DNA of 7,644 bases from an uncultured Oscillospiraceae bacterium (GTDB lineage Bacteria; Bacillota; Clostridia; Oscillospirales; Ruminococcaceae): assembly GCA_934408835.1 (NCBI GenBank), contig CAKRVU010000057.1, positions 1 to 7,644 of the forward strand, written 5' to 3'. Below the pieces are notes generated by a model. The model made no database searches. It was given only the letters and a program-made list of their open reading frames with translations, and was not told where the DNA came from. Positions 1 through 5,876 of the stretch are shown here, in pieces. How positions within the stretch are numbered: position 1 is the first letter of the stretch; every line of letters starts with the position of its first letter. The position numbers and the translations under genes are program-made.

Positions 1-89
1 ATGACAGCGCCGATGGGATTCGGGAAACCAAGGGAAAATCTGTGGAAGAATATTTTAGGGAGGTATTTTCATGTTCTCAAAATTATTAA
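1..89 (+). CDS. ABC transporter ATP-binding protein, C-terminal end only
   Basis: Only the tail of this gene is in the window. The frame whose codons begin at position 3 is open to a TAA at 87-89 and reads DSADGIRETKGKSVEEYFREVF, then SCSQNY. A Gly-Lys-Ser-(Val/Leu)-Glu-Glu-x-Phe ending of this kind is typical of the C-terminus of ABC-2-type ATPase subunits in Firmicutes. The stop lies 19 bp inside the following permease gene, and such an overlap is common for translationally coupled ATPase/permease pairs. The ATPase would hydrolyse ATP on the cytoplasmic side to power export by that permease. No Walker or signature motif is visible because the body of the gene is left of the window, so the call rests on the tail and the neighbour. 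The substrate is unknown. Confidence 0.8.
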   Translation, partial: DSADGIRETKGKSVEEYFREVFSCSQNY

Positions 90-880
90 AATATGACCTG
101 CGGGCAACGGCGCGGATAGTTCCGTTTTCGTACCTTGTACTGACCGCGCTTTATCTTGTCGCCTATCTTGTTCGATTTACCGTTGGAAACCGCTATGCCG
201 TTGCATATGCGCTGCCCGTTATTCTCTTTGGCGTTGCAGACGTTGCCATGCTCATACTCACTCTGGTTCTTGTGATCGCGCATTATTACAGAACCATGTT
301 CGGACAGACGGCGTATTGGACTCATACTTTACCTGCAACCAAATCTGCCATATTTTTCTCTAAATTTCTGACCAGCTTTATTTGGCTTTTGCTGAGTATG
401 ATTCTGTTTTTGGTCGGTCTCTTGGGGGTGGTGACGCTCGTTAGCAGCGATCCTGCCGCAACGCTTCGGGTAGGCTGGGAGTTTTTGCGCCGCATTCCCG
501 TTAGCCTGACGCTACTGTTTTTGAGTCTGGTGGCAATGCAGTTTGTTTTATTTGTAGCGAGCGTTACCGGGAGTATGACCCTTGCCAATATCGGTCCGTT
601 TGCCAAAAACGGAGTTGCCTTTTCGTTCTTGTTTTATATTGCCATTTTCATTATTCAAAATGCAATTGACCTGCTGGCGCTTCTCCTGATTCCTTTTGGT
701 TTTATCTATTCTTTGGAAGGCGGCACTCAGATTGTGTTTGAGAGTATGCTCTTTTACTTTGCGTCGCCGGATGTCCTGATGCAAATGGGTCTTGGCAGTC
801 TCATCGTCGACCTGCTTATGACGGTTGGGTTGATTGTGCTCAGCATACAGCTTTTGAAAAGACGTGTTGCAATCAGGTAA
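71..880 (+). CDS. ABC-2-type transporter permease, 269 aa
   Basis: This is an integral membrane protein with about six hydrophobic segments, at roughly residues 16-36, 43-70, 99-124, 143-165, 179-212 and 240-263. The N-terminus MFSKLLKYDLRATAR is cytoplasmic and basic, and the C-terminal end is also basic (KRRVAIR). The motif YRTMFGQTAYWTHTLP at residues 77-92 matches the cytoplasmic loop of ABC-2-like permeases found beside single ATPases in Clostridia. The ATG at 71 follows AGGGAGG at 57-63 with a 7-nt spacer, which fixes the start. The gene overlaps the end of the upstream ATPase by 19 bp, so the two very likely form one exporter. No substrate can be assigned; antimicrobial peptide export is common for such pairs but is not shown here. 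No convincing intrinsic terminator was found between 881 and 941. Confidence 0.85.
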   Translation: MFSKLLKYDLRATARIVPFSYLVLTALYLVAYLVRFTVGNRYAVAYALPVILFGVADVAMLILTLVLVIAHYYRTMFGQTAYWTHTLPATKSAIFFSKFLTSFIWLLLSMILFLVGLLGVVTLVSSDPAATLRVGWEFLRRIPVSLTLLFLSLVAMQFVLFVASVTGSMTLANIGPFAKNGVAFSFLFYIAIFIIQNAIDLLALLLIPFGFIYSLEGGTQIVFESMLFYFASPDVLMQMGLGSLIVDLLMTVGLIVLSIQLLKRRVAIR

Positions 881-941
881 ACGCTGATGAGAAGGTGTCT
901 GCCAATTGTTTGGATATTTGTTTTGCCACAGAAAATAGCCC

Positions 942-970
942 TTGCAATTCGAGTGGAATCATGCTAAGAT
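942..970 (+). promoter_or_regulatory. proS promoter, SigA-like with extended -10
   Basis: A -35 box TTGCAA lies at 942-947, followed by a 17-nt spacer and a -10 box TAAGAT at 965-970. The bases TG at 962-963 make an extended -10. Each hexamer matches consensus at four of six positions. Predicted transcription starts near 977, leaving a leader of only about 29 nt before the proS start. That is too short for a T-box or any large riboswitch. The same -35 octamer TTGCAATT and -10 region ATGCTAA recur in the S10 operon promoter at 3840-3867. Confidence 0.65.
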
Positions 971-1005
971 AAAGATGATTTTGCAAAAAAAGGATGAATA
1001 TAAAT

Positions 1006-2721
1006 ATGTTATTAAGTCAATTGCTGGGAGAACGCTATCGTGAAATGCCGGCGGACGCTACCATTGCCAGCCACGCTTTCTTTTTAAAGGGCGGCTATAT
1101 CCGACCAGTGGCCAACGGAGTCTTTACACTCCTTCCCCCTGCGAAGCGAATTGCGAAAAAGATTGAGGAAATCATCCGGCAGGAGATGGACCGAATCGGC
1201 GGTCAGGAAGTGCTGTTTCCGGTTGTGCTTCCCCGCGAGCTTTGGGAGGAGTCCGGACGATATGAGACTATTGGGAAGGAACTTCTTCGTTTTACCGATC
1301 GCTCGGGCGGTGATTTGGTACTTGCAATGACTCATGAGGAGGCTGCGGTACAGTTGGCGCGCAGCGAGGCGAAATCCTATGGGAAATATCCGTTTATGAT
1401 CTATCAGATTCAGACGAAGTTTCGCGATGAACCTCGTGCACGCGGCGGTTTGATTCGCGTGCGGGAATTCACCATGAAGGACGCTTATTCCTTTCACCGA
1501 TCGCAGGAGGATTTGGAGCGGTATTATGAGATATGCCATCAGGCGTACCAGAGGATTTATGACCGCTGCGGTGTGCCGGAGGTGGTTTCAGTCGGCTCGG
1601 ACAGCGGGATGATGGGTGGCGCTGTCGCGCATGAATTCATGCTGCTTTGCGATGCGGGTGAGGACACGATTGTCAGCTGCACTGCCTGTGAATACCGCGC
1701 CAATATGGAGGTGGCGCAGGGCGCCCCGAAGGAGACCACGACTGTTCAAGATGAGCCGCTTGTTAAGATGGAGACTCTAAATGCGGCTACGATAGAAGAA
1801 CTTTGCCATTTGCTGCAAAAGCCGGCAGAACAGATGATAAAAGCTGCCGTTTTTTCTACAGAGGACGGGACGGAGACCATCCTTTGCTTTTTGCGTGCCG
1901 ACCTTGAGGTGAACGAAGCAAAGCTTCGGCGGCTGACTGGAAAAAATATTTATCCCTTTGTGTCGGATGAACAATCCACGCCGCTTACGCTTGGATACTG
2001 CGGACCGTGCGGGTTGGAATCGTTCGATGGACTTCGAGTGTTTTATGACAAATCGCTGCGCGGATGTAAAAATATGGTAGCTGGTGCCAACGAGGCGGGC
2101 TTCCATTTTACCGGTGTTTCAGTTGGTCGCGATTTTGCACCGGAAGAATATGTTGATATTGCGAAAGTGCGGGAAGGCGACGCATGCCCGTCCTGCGGTG
2201 CGCCGTTGCAGCTTCGCCGCGGGGTAGAGGTAGGAAACATCTTCCAGCTTGGAACAAAATACACCAAAAGCATGGACATGACCTATATCGACCAGGACGG
2301 AAAGGCGAAATATCCGGTGATGGGATGCTACGGAATCGGCGTTGGGCGCTTGCTCGCCTGTATCGCGGAGGCGCACCATGACGAACACGGACCCATTTGG
2401 CCTTATTCTGTGGCGCCTTGGCAGGTTCACATTTGCGCGTTAAGCAATAAAAAAAGGAATGTTTTCCCGGAGGCTGAGTTCATTTATCAGCAGCTTTCTG
2501 GGCGATATGAGACATTGTTGGACGACCGTGGCGCTACAGCCGGAGTGCAGTTTGCCGACGCCGATTTGTTGGGCGTTCCCATCCGCAGTGTGGTGAGCGT
2601 TCGGAACCTGGAAGTGGGAGAGGTAGAGATTTCCACCCGCGATCAATCAGTGTGCCAAAAAGTGGAGATTTCCCGAGTTGCGGAGGCTGTTGACGCGCTC
2701 GCTGAAAAACTGTCCGGTTGA
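1006..2721 (+). CDS. proS: Prolyl-tRNA synthetase, bacterial type with editing domain
   Basis: This cytoplasmic enzyme charges tRNA-Pro with proline using ATP. The 571-aa product has the full bacterial (class IIa) plan. The catalytic core carries THEE at 109-112, motif 2 FRDEPRARGG at 139-148 and motif 3 GCYGIGVGRL at 440-449. A YbaK-like editing insertion spans about 240-390, and the anticodon-binding domain spans about 468-571. Lys279 in MIKAAVF sits where the editing lysine is expected (recalled alignment). Two Cys-x-x-Cys pairs, at 225/228 and 394/397, flank the insertion. Length is normal for the family. I chose the ATG at 1006 over the in-frame ATG at 994. The purine-rich AAAAAAAGGA ends directly at 994 and leaves no spacer for it, whereas 1006 gets an 11-nt spacer and an N-terminus aligning with MRLSQLF-type starts. 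The gene has its own promoter and terminator, so it is probably monocistronic. Confidence 0.97.
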   Translation: MLLSQLLGERYREMPADATIASHAFFLKGGYIRPVANGVFTLLPPAKRIAKKIEEIIRQEMDRIGGQEVLFPVVLPRELWEESGRYETIGKELLRFTDRSGGDLVLAMTHEEAAVQLARSEAKSYGKYPFMIYQIQTKFRDEPRARGGLIRVREFTMKDAYSFHRSQEDLERYYEICHQAYQRIYDRCGVPEVVSVGSDSGMMGGAVAHEFMLLCDAGEDTIVSCTACEYRANMEVAQGAPKETTTVQDEPLVKMETLNAATIEELCHLLQKPAEQMIKAAVFSTEDGTETILCFLRADLEVNEAKLRRLTGKNIYPFVSDEQSTPLTLGYCGPCGLESFDGLRVFYDKSLRGCKNMVAGANEAGFHFTGVSVGRDFAPEEYVDIAKVREGDACPSCGAPLQLRRGVEVGNIFQLGTKYTKSMDMTYIDQDGKAKYPVMGCYGIGVGRLLACIAEAHHDEHGPIWPYSVAPWQVHICALSNKKRNVFPEAEFIYQQLSGRYETLLDDRGATAGVQFADADLLGVPIRSVVSVRNLEVGEVEISTRDQSVCQKVEISRVAEAVDALAEKLSG

Positions 2722-2750
2722 GGTCTAATAGCGAATTTAACAGATTTTGG

Positions 2751-2785
2751 GGCGCGGCGCTGTACTACAGCGTCCGCGTCTTTTT
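2751..2785 (+). terminator. Intrinsic terminator of proS
   Basis: Arms 2751-2762 and 2768-2780 pair over 12 bp, with one bulged T at 2773 and a 5-nt loop TACTA at 2763-2767. The core pairs are CGCGG with CCGCG and CGCTG with CAGCG. Five Ts at 2781-2785 follow immediately. The stem begins 30 nt after the proS stop. This is a strong, GC-rich rho-independent terminator. Confidence 0.9.
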
Positions 2786-2843
2786 GCTGTTGCGCGCCTT
2801 CATGAGATGGAACGGCAAAAAAGAGCGTGTATCCGGTTACTGC

Positions 2844-2886
2844 AAAATAAAAACAGCGCTGCCCGGTTTTGTGACAACGCTGTTTT
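2844..2886 (-). terminator. Intrinsic terminator of the minus-strand membrane protein gene
   Basis: Inverted arms AAAACAGCG at 2850-2858 and CGCTGTTTT at 2878-2886 pair over 9 bp around a 19-nt loop. Read on the minus strand, the stem starts about 12 nt after the stop codon of the 2898-3704 gene. The 3' arm runs into the T-rich stretch TTTTTATTTT, as expected for termination of that gene. On the plus strand it could act as a weaker backup behind the proS terminator. Confidence 0.75.
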
Positions 2887-2897
2887 GCAGGGTTCCT

Positions 2898-3704
2898 TTA
2901 TGATTTTGAGAGCTGATCGGTTTCGTCTTGATTGTGAGAGGGCTTTTTCCTTTGGCATATGTTTCGGAGATCTTTTAGCACTTTCTTTCCGTGAATGGAT
3001 TTCAATTGCGGGTAGGCGTGAATCAGCCGTTTTTGAAGAAGATTGCATTTTTGAGTTTCCAAACGCTCTTTGAGTTCGTCCAATTTTTTTTGAAGCGTTT
3101 GCCGGCTTCGCAGGGACATTGTATCCAGCTCCAGTTTGATTTTATCTGCCTTTTCCAATAGCTTGAGGGTTTGGGACAGCTGCGACGCGGCGATCACGCT
3201 TTGCACAAGGTCTGCAAGGAAAATGACGGAAAGCACGGTGATAATCGGGATTGCGACAGAGTAAGGGACGCTTGAAAGCAACGAGGCGATTACAGGATGA
3301 ATCCACTCAAAAAAGACGACTGTTAATACGCCCCAAGCGATGGAGATGCTCAAACAAATACGACCGTGCAGATTGCATTTTTTGTCCTGGTAATCCCACC
3401 ATTTGGCGTGAAAGAGTTTTTCCATACACCAGGAGGTGAAGTATTCCAGTGCGCTGGCGCAGAGGATACCTCCGAAAAAGAGGAGGAGGGGGTGCGCCTT
3501 CAGGGGCGAGAGGCAAAAAATCAGCAATAGCATACCAACGCCGTAAATCGGGCAGACAGGACCTGCTAAGAAACCGCGGTCAATGAATTTTCTTTCGCGA
3601 ACACTGCATAGGACTGTTTCCATTAGCCATCCCAAAAAGGAATAAAGAAAGAAGTATTCCAAATTTTGGCAGACAATATAAACGGTTAATGAAGAAGAAA
3701 GCAT
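2898..3704 (-). CDS. CmpB-family (PF06541-like) membrane protein with basic helical tail
   Basis: This 268-aa protein matches the family annotated as putative ABC transporter type IV (CmpB, formerly DUF1113). The matching landmarks are FFLYSFLGWLMET near residues 18-30, RGFLAGPVCPIYG at 43-55, LEYFTSWCMEKLF at 86-98, WWDY at 102-105 and NLHGR at 111-115. About five membrane segments fill the first 175 residues. From about 175 to the end the protein is hydrophilic and Lys/Arg-rich, with heptad-like Leu spacing (LLEKADKIKLEL, LDELKERLE), probably a cytoplasmic coiled coil. The family's biochemical role is not established to my knowledge. An in-frame GTG at 3716 would add four residues. I prefer the ATG at 3704 because GAGGTG at 3719-3714 is well placed for it (9-nt spacer) and includes that GTG. 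The gene is transcribed divergently from the S10 operon and convergently to proS. Confidence 0.85.
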   Translation of the reverse strand: MLSSSLTVYIVCQNLEYFFLYSFLGWLMETVLCSVRERKFIDRGFLAGPVCPIYGVGMLLLIFCLSPLKAHPLLLFFGGILCASALEYFTSWCMEKLFHAKWWDYQDKKCNLHGRICLSISIAWGVLTVVFFEWIHPVIASLLSSVPYSVAIPIITVLSVIFLADLVQSVIAASQLSQTLKLLEKADKIKLELDTMSLRSRQTLQKKLDELKERLETQKCNLLQKRLIHAYPQLKSIHGKKVLKDLRNICQRKKPSHNQDETDQLSKS

Positions 3705-3758
3705 CGGATTATACACCTCACTAATTTTGAGTTTTAAACTGACGATTTTTGTTTTTTT

Positions 3759-3788
3759 ATGATATCATACTACTGCGACGGCTTTCAA
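3759..3788 (-). promoter_or_regulatory. Promoter of the minus-strand membrane protein gene
   Basis: Read on the minus strand, TTGAAA (3788-3783) and TATCAT (3764-3759) each match the SigA hexamers at five of six positions. The spacer is 18 nt, and TG one base upstream of the -10 gives an extended -10. The -10 lies inside a 10-bp perfect palindrome, ATGATATCAT at 3759-3768. It is divergent from the S10 promoter, whose -35 begins 52 bp away. Confidence 0.55.
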
Positions 3789-3839
3789 GTTGCGACTTTT
3801 GAGTTTACAAAAAATTTACCAAAAGCCATGAAACATCTC

Positions 3840-3867
3840 TTGCAATTGTTAAAAAGTATGCTAAAAT
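3840..3867 (+). promoter_or_regulatory. S10 operon promoter, extended -10
   Basis: TTGCAA at 3840-3845, a 16-nt spacer, TG at 3859-3860 and TAAAAT at 3862-3867 form a good SigA-type promoter; the -10 matches at five of six positions. A/T-rich sequence at 3803-3822 upstream of the -35 could act as an UP element, as is frequent at ribosomal promoters, but this is inference. Predicted start is near 3874, giving a leader of about 308 nt. The gap from 3705 to 4181 has no gene; it holds the divergent promoter, this promoter and the structured leader. Confidence 0.7.
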
Positions 3868-3873
3868 ATACAA

Positions 3874-4181
3874 GTATGACTGTACCAGATATGCGTAGAA
3901 GCGAAAGGTGGCTGCCTTGGGGCAGGGAATTTTCGTGGAGTATGTCCGATTTTTAAACCGGGCGGCAACAGCTTAACAAGCGACAGGGAGTTTTCTGCTG
4001 ATGGTGGAAATTCTCTCAGGCAGGACTGCAAAAAGAAAGGTTTTTGCAAGCTGCAAGGATTGTAGGATGGCGCCGGAAAGACAGTTTCTGTTTTTTCGGT
4101 TTTTTTCTGTACAAAACAGGGAACACCCGGAAGCGTGTTAAGAAAAAACACCCCCGCAAAATAGAGTAGGAGGCGAATCAA
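3874..4181 (+). promoter_or_regulatory. Structured 5' leader of the S10 operon
   Basis: This is a long untranslated leader between the predicted start of transcription and rpsJ. Visible elements in order are: a hairpin CTGCC-TTGG-GGCAG at 3912-3925; a possible 10-bp long-range helix between 3924-3933 (AGGGAATTTT) and 4007-4016 (GAAATTCTCT), with GCAG 3922-3925 and CTGC 4026-4029 able to add a basal stem; inside it, CAACAGC near 3966-3972 facing GCTGATG near 3998-4004 (six of seven pairs); an 8-bp hairpin TGCAAAAA 4027-4034 with TTTTTGCA 4041-4048; the attenuator at 4073-4106; and a small hairpin AACAC 4122-4126 with GTGTT 4135-4139. The order of upstream structure, then terminator, then gene resembles an attenuated leader. 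In E. coli L4 drives attenuation of the S10 operon, but the effector here is unknown and I recognise no known riboswitch class. Confidence 0.6.
4073..4106 (+). terminator. Attenuator: perfect intrinsic terminator inside the S10 leader
   Basis: CCGGAAAGACAG (4073-4084) pairs with CTGTTTTTTCGG (4088-4099) over 12 bp without mismatch, counting two G-U pairs. It closes a 3-nt TTT loop and is followed directly by seven Ts at 4100-4106. It lies 75 nt upstream of the rpsJ start and downstream of the operon promoter. If it folded constitutively it would silence the operon, so conditional use (attenuation) is the likely role. No upstream gene lies on this strand for it to terminate: proS ends 1.35 kb earlier and has its own terminator. 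Confidence 0.8.
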
Positions 4182-4493
4182 TTGGCAGTCAAGGAAAAAA
4201 TCAGGATCCGGCTAAAAAGCTATGATCACAATCTCATCGATCAGTCTTGCAAAAAGATTGTTGAGACGGCAAAACGGACCGGCGCACAGGTGTCCGGGCC
4301 CATCCCTCTTCCGACAGAGAAAGAGGTTGTCACAATCTTGCGCGCTGTACATAAGTACAAAGACAGCCGCGAGCAGTTTGAGATGAGAACGCATAAGCGT
4401 TTGATCGATATTCTGAGACCTTCCAACAAAACGGTGGAAGCGCTTCAGGGAATTGATCTTCCTGCCGGCGTTGAGATTGAAATCAAGCTTTGA
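4182..4493 (+). CDS. rpsJ: 30S ribosomal protein S10
   Basis: S10 is a 30S head protein and also, as NusE, a partner of NusB and NusG in transcription antitermination. The 103-aa product is the usual length and contains the family core: [14 protein letters not shown] at 7-20, SGPIPLPT at 38-45, [21 protein letters not shown] at 57-77 and the C-terminal [11 protein letters not shown]. The start is TTG at 4182, preceded by AGGAGG at 4168-4173 with an 8-nt spacer. No ATG in frame gives a complete protein, so the rare TTG start is well supported. It is the first gene of the S10 operon and sits behind an attenuated leader. The 106-nt gap to rplC is unusually long and structured. Confidence 0.97.
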   Translation: MAVKEKIRIRLKSYDHNLIDQSCKKIVETAKRTGAQVSGPIPLPTEKEVVTILRAVHKYKDSREQFEMRTHKRLIDILRPSNKTVEALQGIDLPAGVEIEIKL

Positions 4494-4515
4494 TTTCGGT
4501 CCCGTAAGCTCCAAC

Positions 4516-4587
4516 AGGTCATGTTGACCCTTATGCGTCAACCAATCACCGAAAGGTCATGTTGGATTCTTCCAACCAATCACCAAA
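4516..4587 (+). repeat. Two tandem hairpin repeats in the rpsJ-rplC gap
   Basis: Copy 1 (4516-4553) and copy 2 (4554-4587) both begin AGGTCATGTTG and end CAACCAATCACC followed by GAA or AAA. Each folds as a hairpin. In copy 1, GTTGAC (4523-4528) pairs with GTCAAC (4537-4542). In copy 2, GTTGGA (4561-4566) pairs with TCCAAC (4571-4576). The outer four pairs are identical and the inner two differ on both sides while staying paired. The loops, of 8 and 4 nt, are unrelated. Also, TTTCGGT at 4494-4500 is complementary to ACCGAAA at 4548-4554. The second copy ends directly at the rplC ribosome binding site, so an effect on rplC translation or mRNA processing is possible (inference). Confidence 0.7.
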
Positions 4588-4599
4588 AGGAGGCAAAAA

Positions 4600-5235
4600 A
4601 TGAAAAAAGGAATCATTGGAAAAAAAATCGGAATGACTCAGATTTTCGATGAGCATGGCAATGTGATTCCGGTCACTGTAGTAGAAGCAGGTCCTTGTGT
4701 TGTCGTGCAGAAAAAAACAGAAGAAAATGATGGCTATCAGGCGGTGCAGATTGGCTTTGGCAACTTAAAGCCGCACCATGTCAATAAGCCGAAGGCCGGT
4801 CATTTCGCAAAGGCAGACGCCGCGCCAAAGCGGACGTTAAGAGAATTCCGGCTGGAGGATATCAGCGGATATGAGCTTGGCGATTTGATCAAGGCAGATG
4901 TGTTTTCGGAAGGCGATATCGTTGACGTTCACGGCGTCAGCAAAGGAAAAGGTTTTGCCGGAACCATCAAGCGGTATGGCAACGCCAGCCTGAAGGCTTC
5001 TCACGGTACTGGTCCGGTGGCAAGACATGCCGGCTCCATGGGCGCTGCGTCCGATCCGTCTAGGATTTTGAAGGGCAAAAAGATGCCGGGACATTACGGC
5101 GCTGTGAATGTCACAGTCCAAAACCTGGTTGTGGCAAAGGTGGACGCCGAAAACAATTTGATTGCGATCAAAGGCGCTGTTCCCGGTCCTAAGGGTGGCA
5201 TTGTCACCATTACCAACAGCGTGAAAAAAGGATAA
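4600..5235 (+). CDS. rplC: 50S ribosomal protein L3
   Basis: L3 is an early-assembly 50S protein that binds 23S rRNA and reaches towards the peptidyl transferase centre. The 211-aa product is full length. It shows the conserved N-terminus [17 protein letters not shown] at 4-20, the central extension [12 protein letters not shown] at 116-127, [35 protein letters not shown] at 133-167 in two adjoining blocks, and the C-terminal [15 protein letters not shown] segment at 191-200. The [13 protein letters not shown] form is the one seen in Clostridia. The start is an ATG with AAGGAGG at 4587-4593, 6 nt upstream. The ribosome binding site abuts the second hairpin repeat. It is followed after 17 nt by rplD. 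Confidence 0.98.
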   Translation: MKKGIIGKKIGMTQIFDEHGNVIPVTVVEAGPCVVVQKKTEENDGYQAVQIGFGNLKPHHVNKPKAGHFAKADAAPKRTLREFRLEDISGYELGDLIKADVFSEGDIVDVHGVSKGKGFAGTIKRYGNASLKASHGTGPVARHAGSMGAASDPSRILKGKKMPGHYGAVNVTVQNLVVAKVDAENNLIAIKGAVPGPKGGIVTITNSVKKG

Positions 5236-5252
5236 GAAAGGAGGAAACAGGT

Positions 5253-5876
5253 ATGCCAACAGTTGCAGTTTACAATAAAGAAGGGAAGGAAGTTGCAAAG
5301 CAGGAGCTTTCCGACGCGATTTTTGCAATTACCCCCAATCGAACCGTTCTCCACATGGCAGTTGTCAATCATCTTGCAAATTGCCGGCAGGGAACTCAGT
5401 CGACCCTTACTCGCACCGAGGTGCGCGGCGGCGGTCGGAAACCCTGGAGACAAAAGGGAACCGGACATGCACGGCAGGGTTCCATTCGGGCACCTCAGTG
5501 GACGCACGGCGGTGTGGCGCTGGGACCGAAACCGAGGAGCTATCGCTATTCCCTGAACAAAAAGGTGAAACGCCTTGCCCTCAAATCGGCACTTTCCGCT
5601 AAATGCGCAGAAAATGAAGTGATACTTGTCGACTCACTGGCAATGGACGCTTATAAAACCAAAGAGATGAAAAACGTGTTGTCCGCTCTTGGCGCCCAAA
5701 GCAAAACGTTGATTGTTCTTTCTCAGCCGGATCAGAAGGTGATTAAGAGCGCAGCCAATCTGCCGAAGGTAAAAACCATTCAGGTTGGCGAATTGAATGT
5801 TTATGATATTCTCAATTGCGACAAACTGGTTGTTGCGCTTGAGGCTGTTCCAAAAATCGAGGAGGTGTACGCATAA
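5253..5876 (+). CDS. rplD: 50S ribosomal protein L4
   Basis: L4 is a 50S protein whose long loop lines the peptide exit tunnel. The 207-aa product is the normal length. The internal tentacle with [20 protein letters not shown] begins near residue 54, and [22 protein letters not shown] follows to about residue 95. The C-terminal Rossmann-like part ends at [12 protein letters not shown]. The start ATG has AAAGGAGG at 5237-5244 with an 8-nt spacer. In E. coli L4 is the autogenous repressor of the S10 operon by attenuation and translation control, which makes it the first candidate effector for the leader here. Its stop codon overlaps the rplW start by one base (TAATG), so the two are probably translationally coupled. 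Confidence 0.98.
   Translation: MPTVAVYNKEGKEVAKQELSDAIFAITPNRTVLHMAVVNHLANCRQGTQSTLTRTEVRGGGRKPWRQKGTGHARQGSIRAPQWTHGGVALGPKPRSYRYSLNKKVKRLALKSALSAKCAENEVILVDSLAMDAYKTKEMKNVLSALGAQSKTLIVLSQPDQKVIKSAANLPKVKTIQVGELNVYDILNCDKLVVALEAVPKIEEVYA

Noticed and set aside
902..913. Small inverted repeat CCAA/TTGG after the permease gene as a terminator.
   Set aside because: The stem has only four base pairs with no T-run at the right place, so it is not a credible terminator.
971..1005. T-box regulation of proS.
   Set aside because: The leader from the predicted start is only about 29 nt, and no T-box sequence (GGGTGGNACC type) or terminator lies ahead of the gene.
2718..3073. Open frames of 61 and 108 codons on the plus strand after proS.
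   Set aside because: They run through the proS terminator and the minus-strand gene, have no ribosome binding site and no recognisable protein features.
3759..3768. Perfect palindrome ATGATATCAT as an operator.
   Set aside because: Ten bases made only of A/T-rich boxes overlap the -10 of the minus-strand promoter and are better explained by it; there is no second copy to suggest a repressor site.
3876..3956. Short reading frame in the S10 leader (26 codons, or 21 from the ATG at 3891) with three Trp residues, a possible leader peptide.
   Set aside because: No ribosome binding site precedes either ATG, the first lies only about 2 nt after the predicted transcription start, and the Trp codons are not clustered next to the attenuator. 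Ribosome profiling would be needed to revive it.
3935..4030. Resemblance of the S10 leader to a glycine riboswitch: CTCTCAGGCA then GGACTG near 4013-4028, and ACCGGGCGGCAA near 3957-3968.
   Set aside because: The 3' block is close to the glycine aptamer's CUCUCAGG...GGAC, but the diagnostic CCGAAGGRGCAA core is only loosely matched and the A-rich spacer is missing. A glycine switch on a ribosomal operon would also be without precedent that I know of. A cmscan against the Rfam glycine model would settle it.
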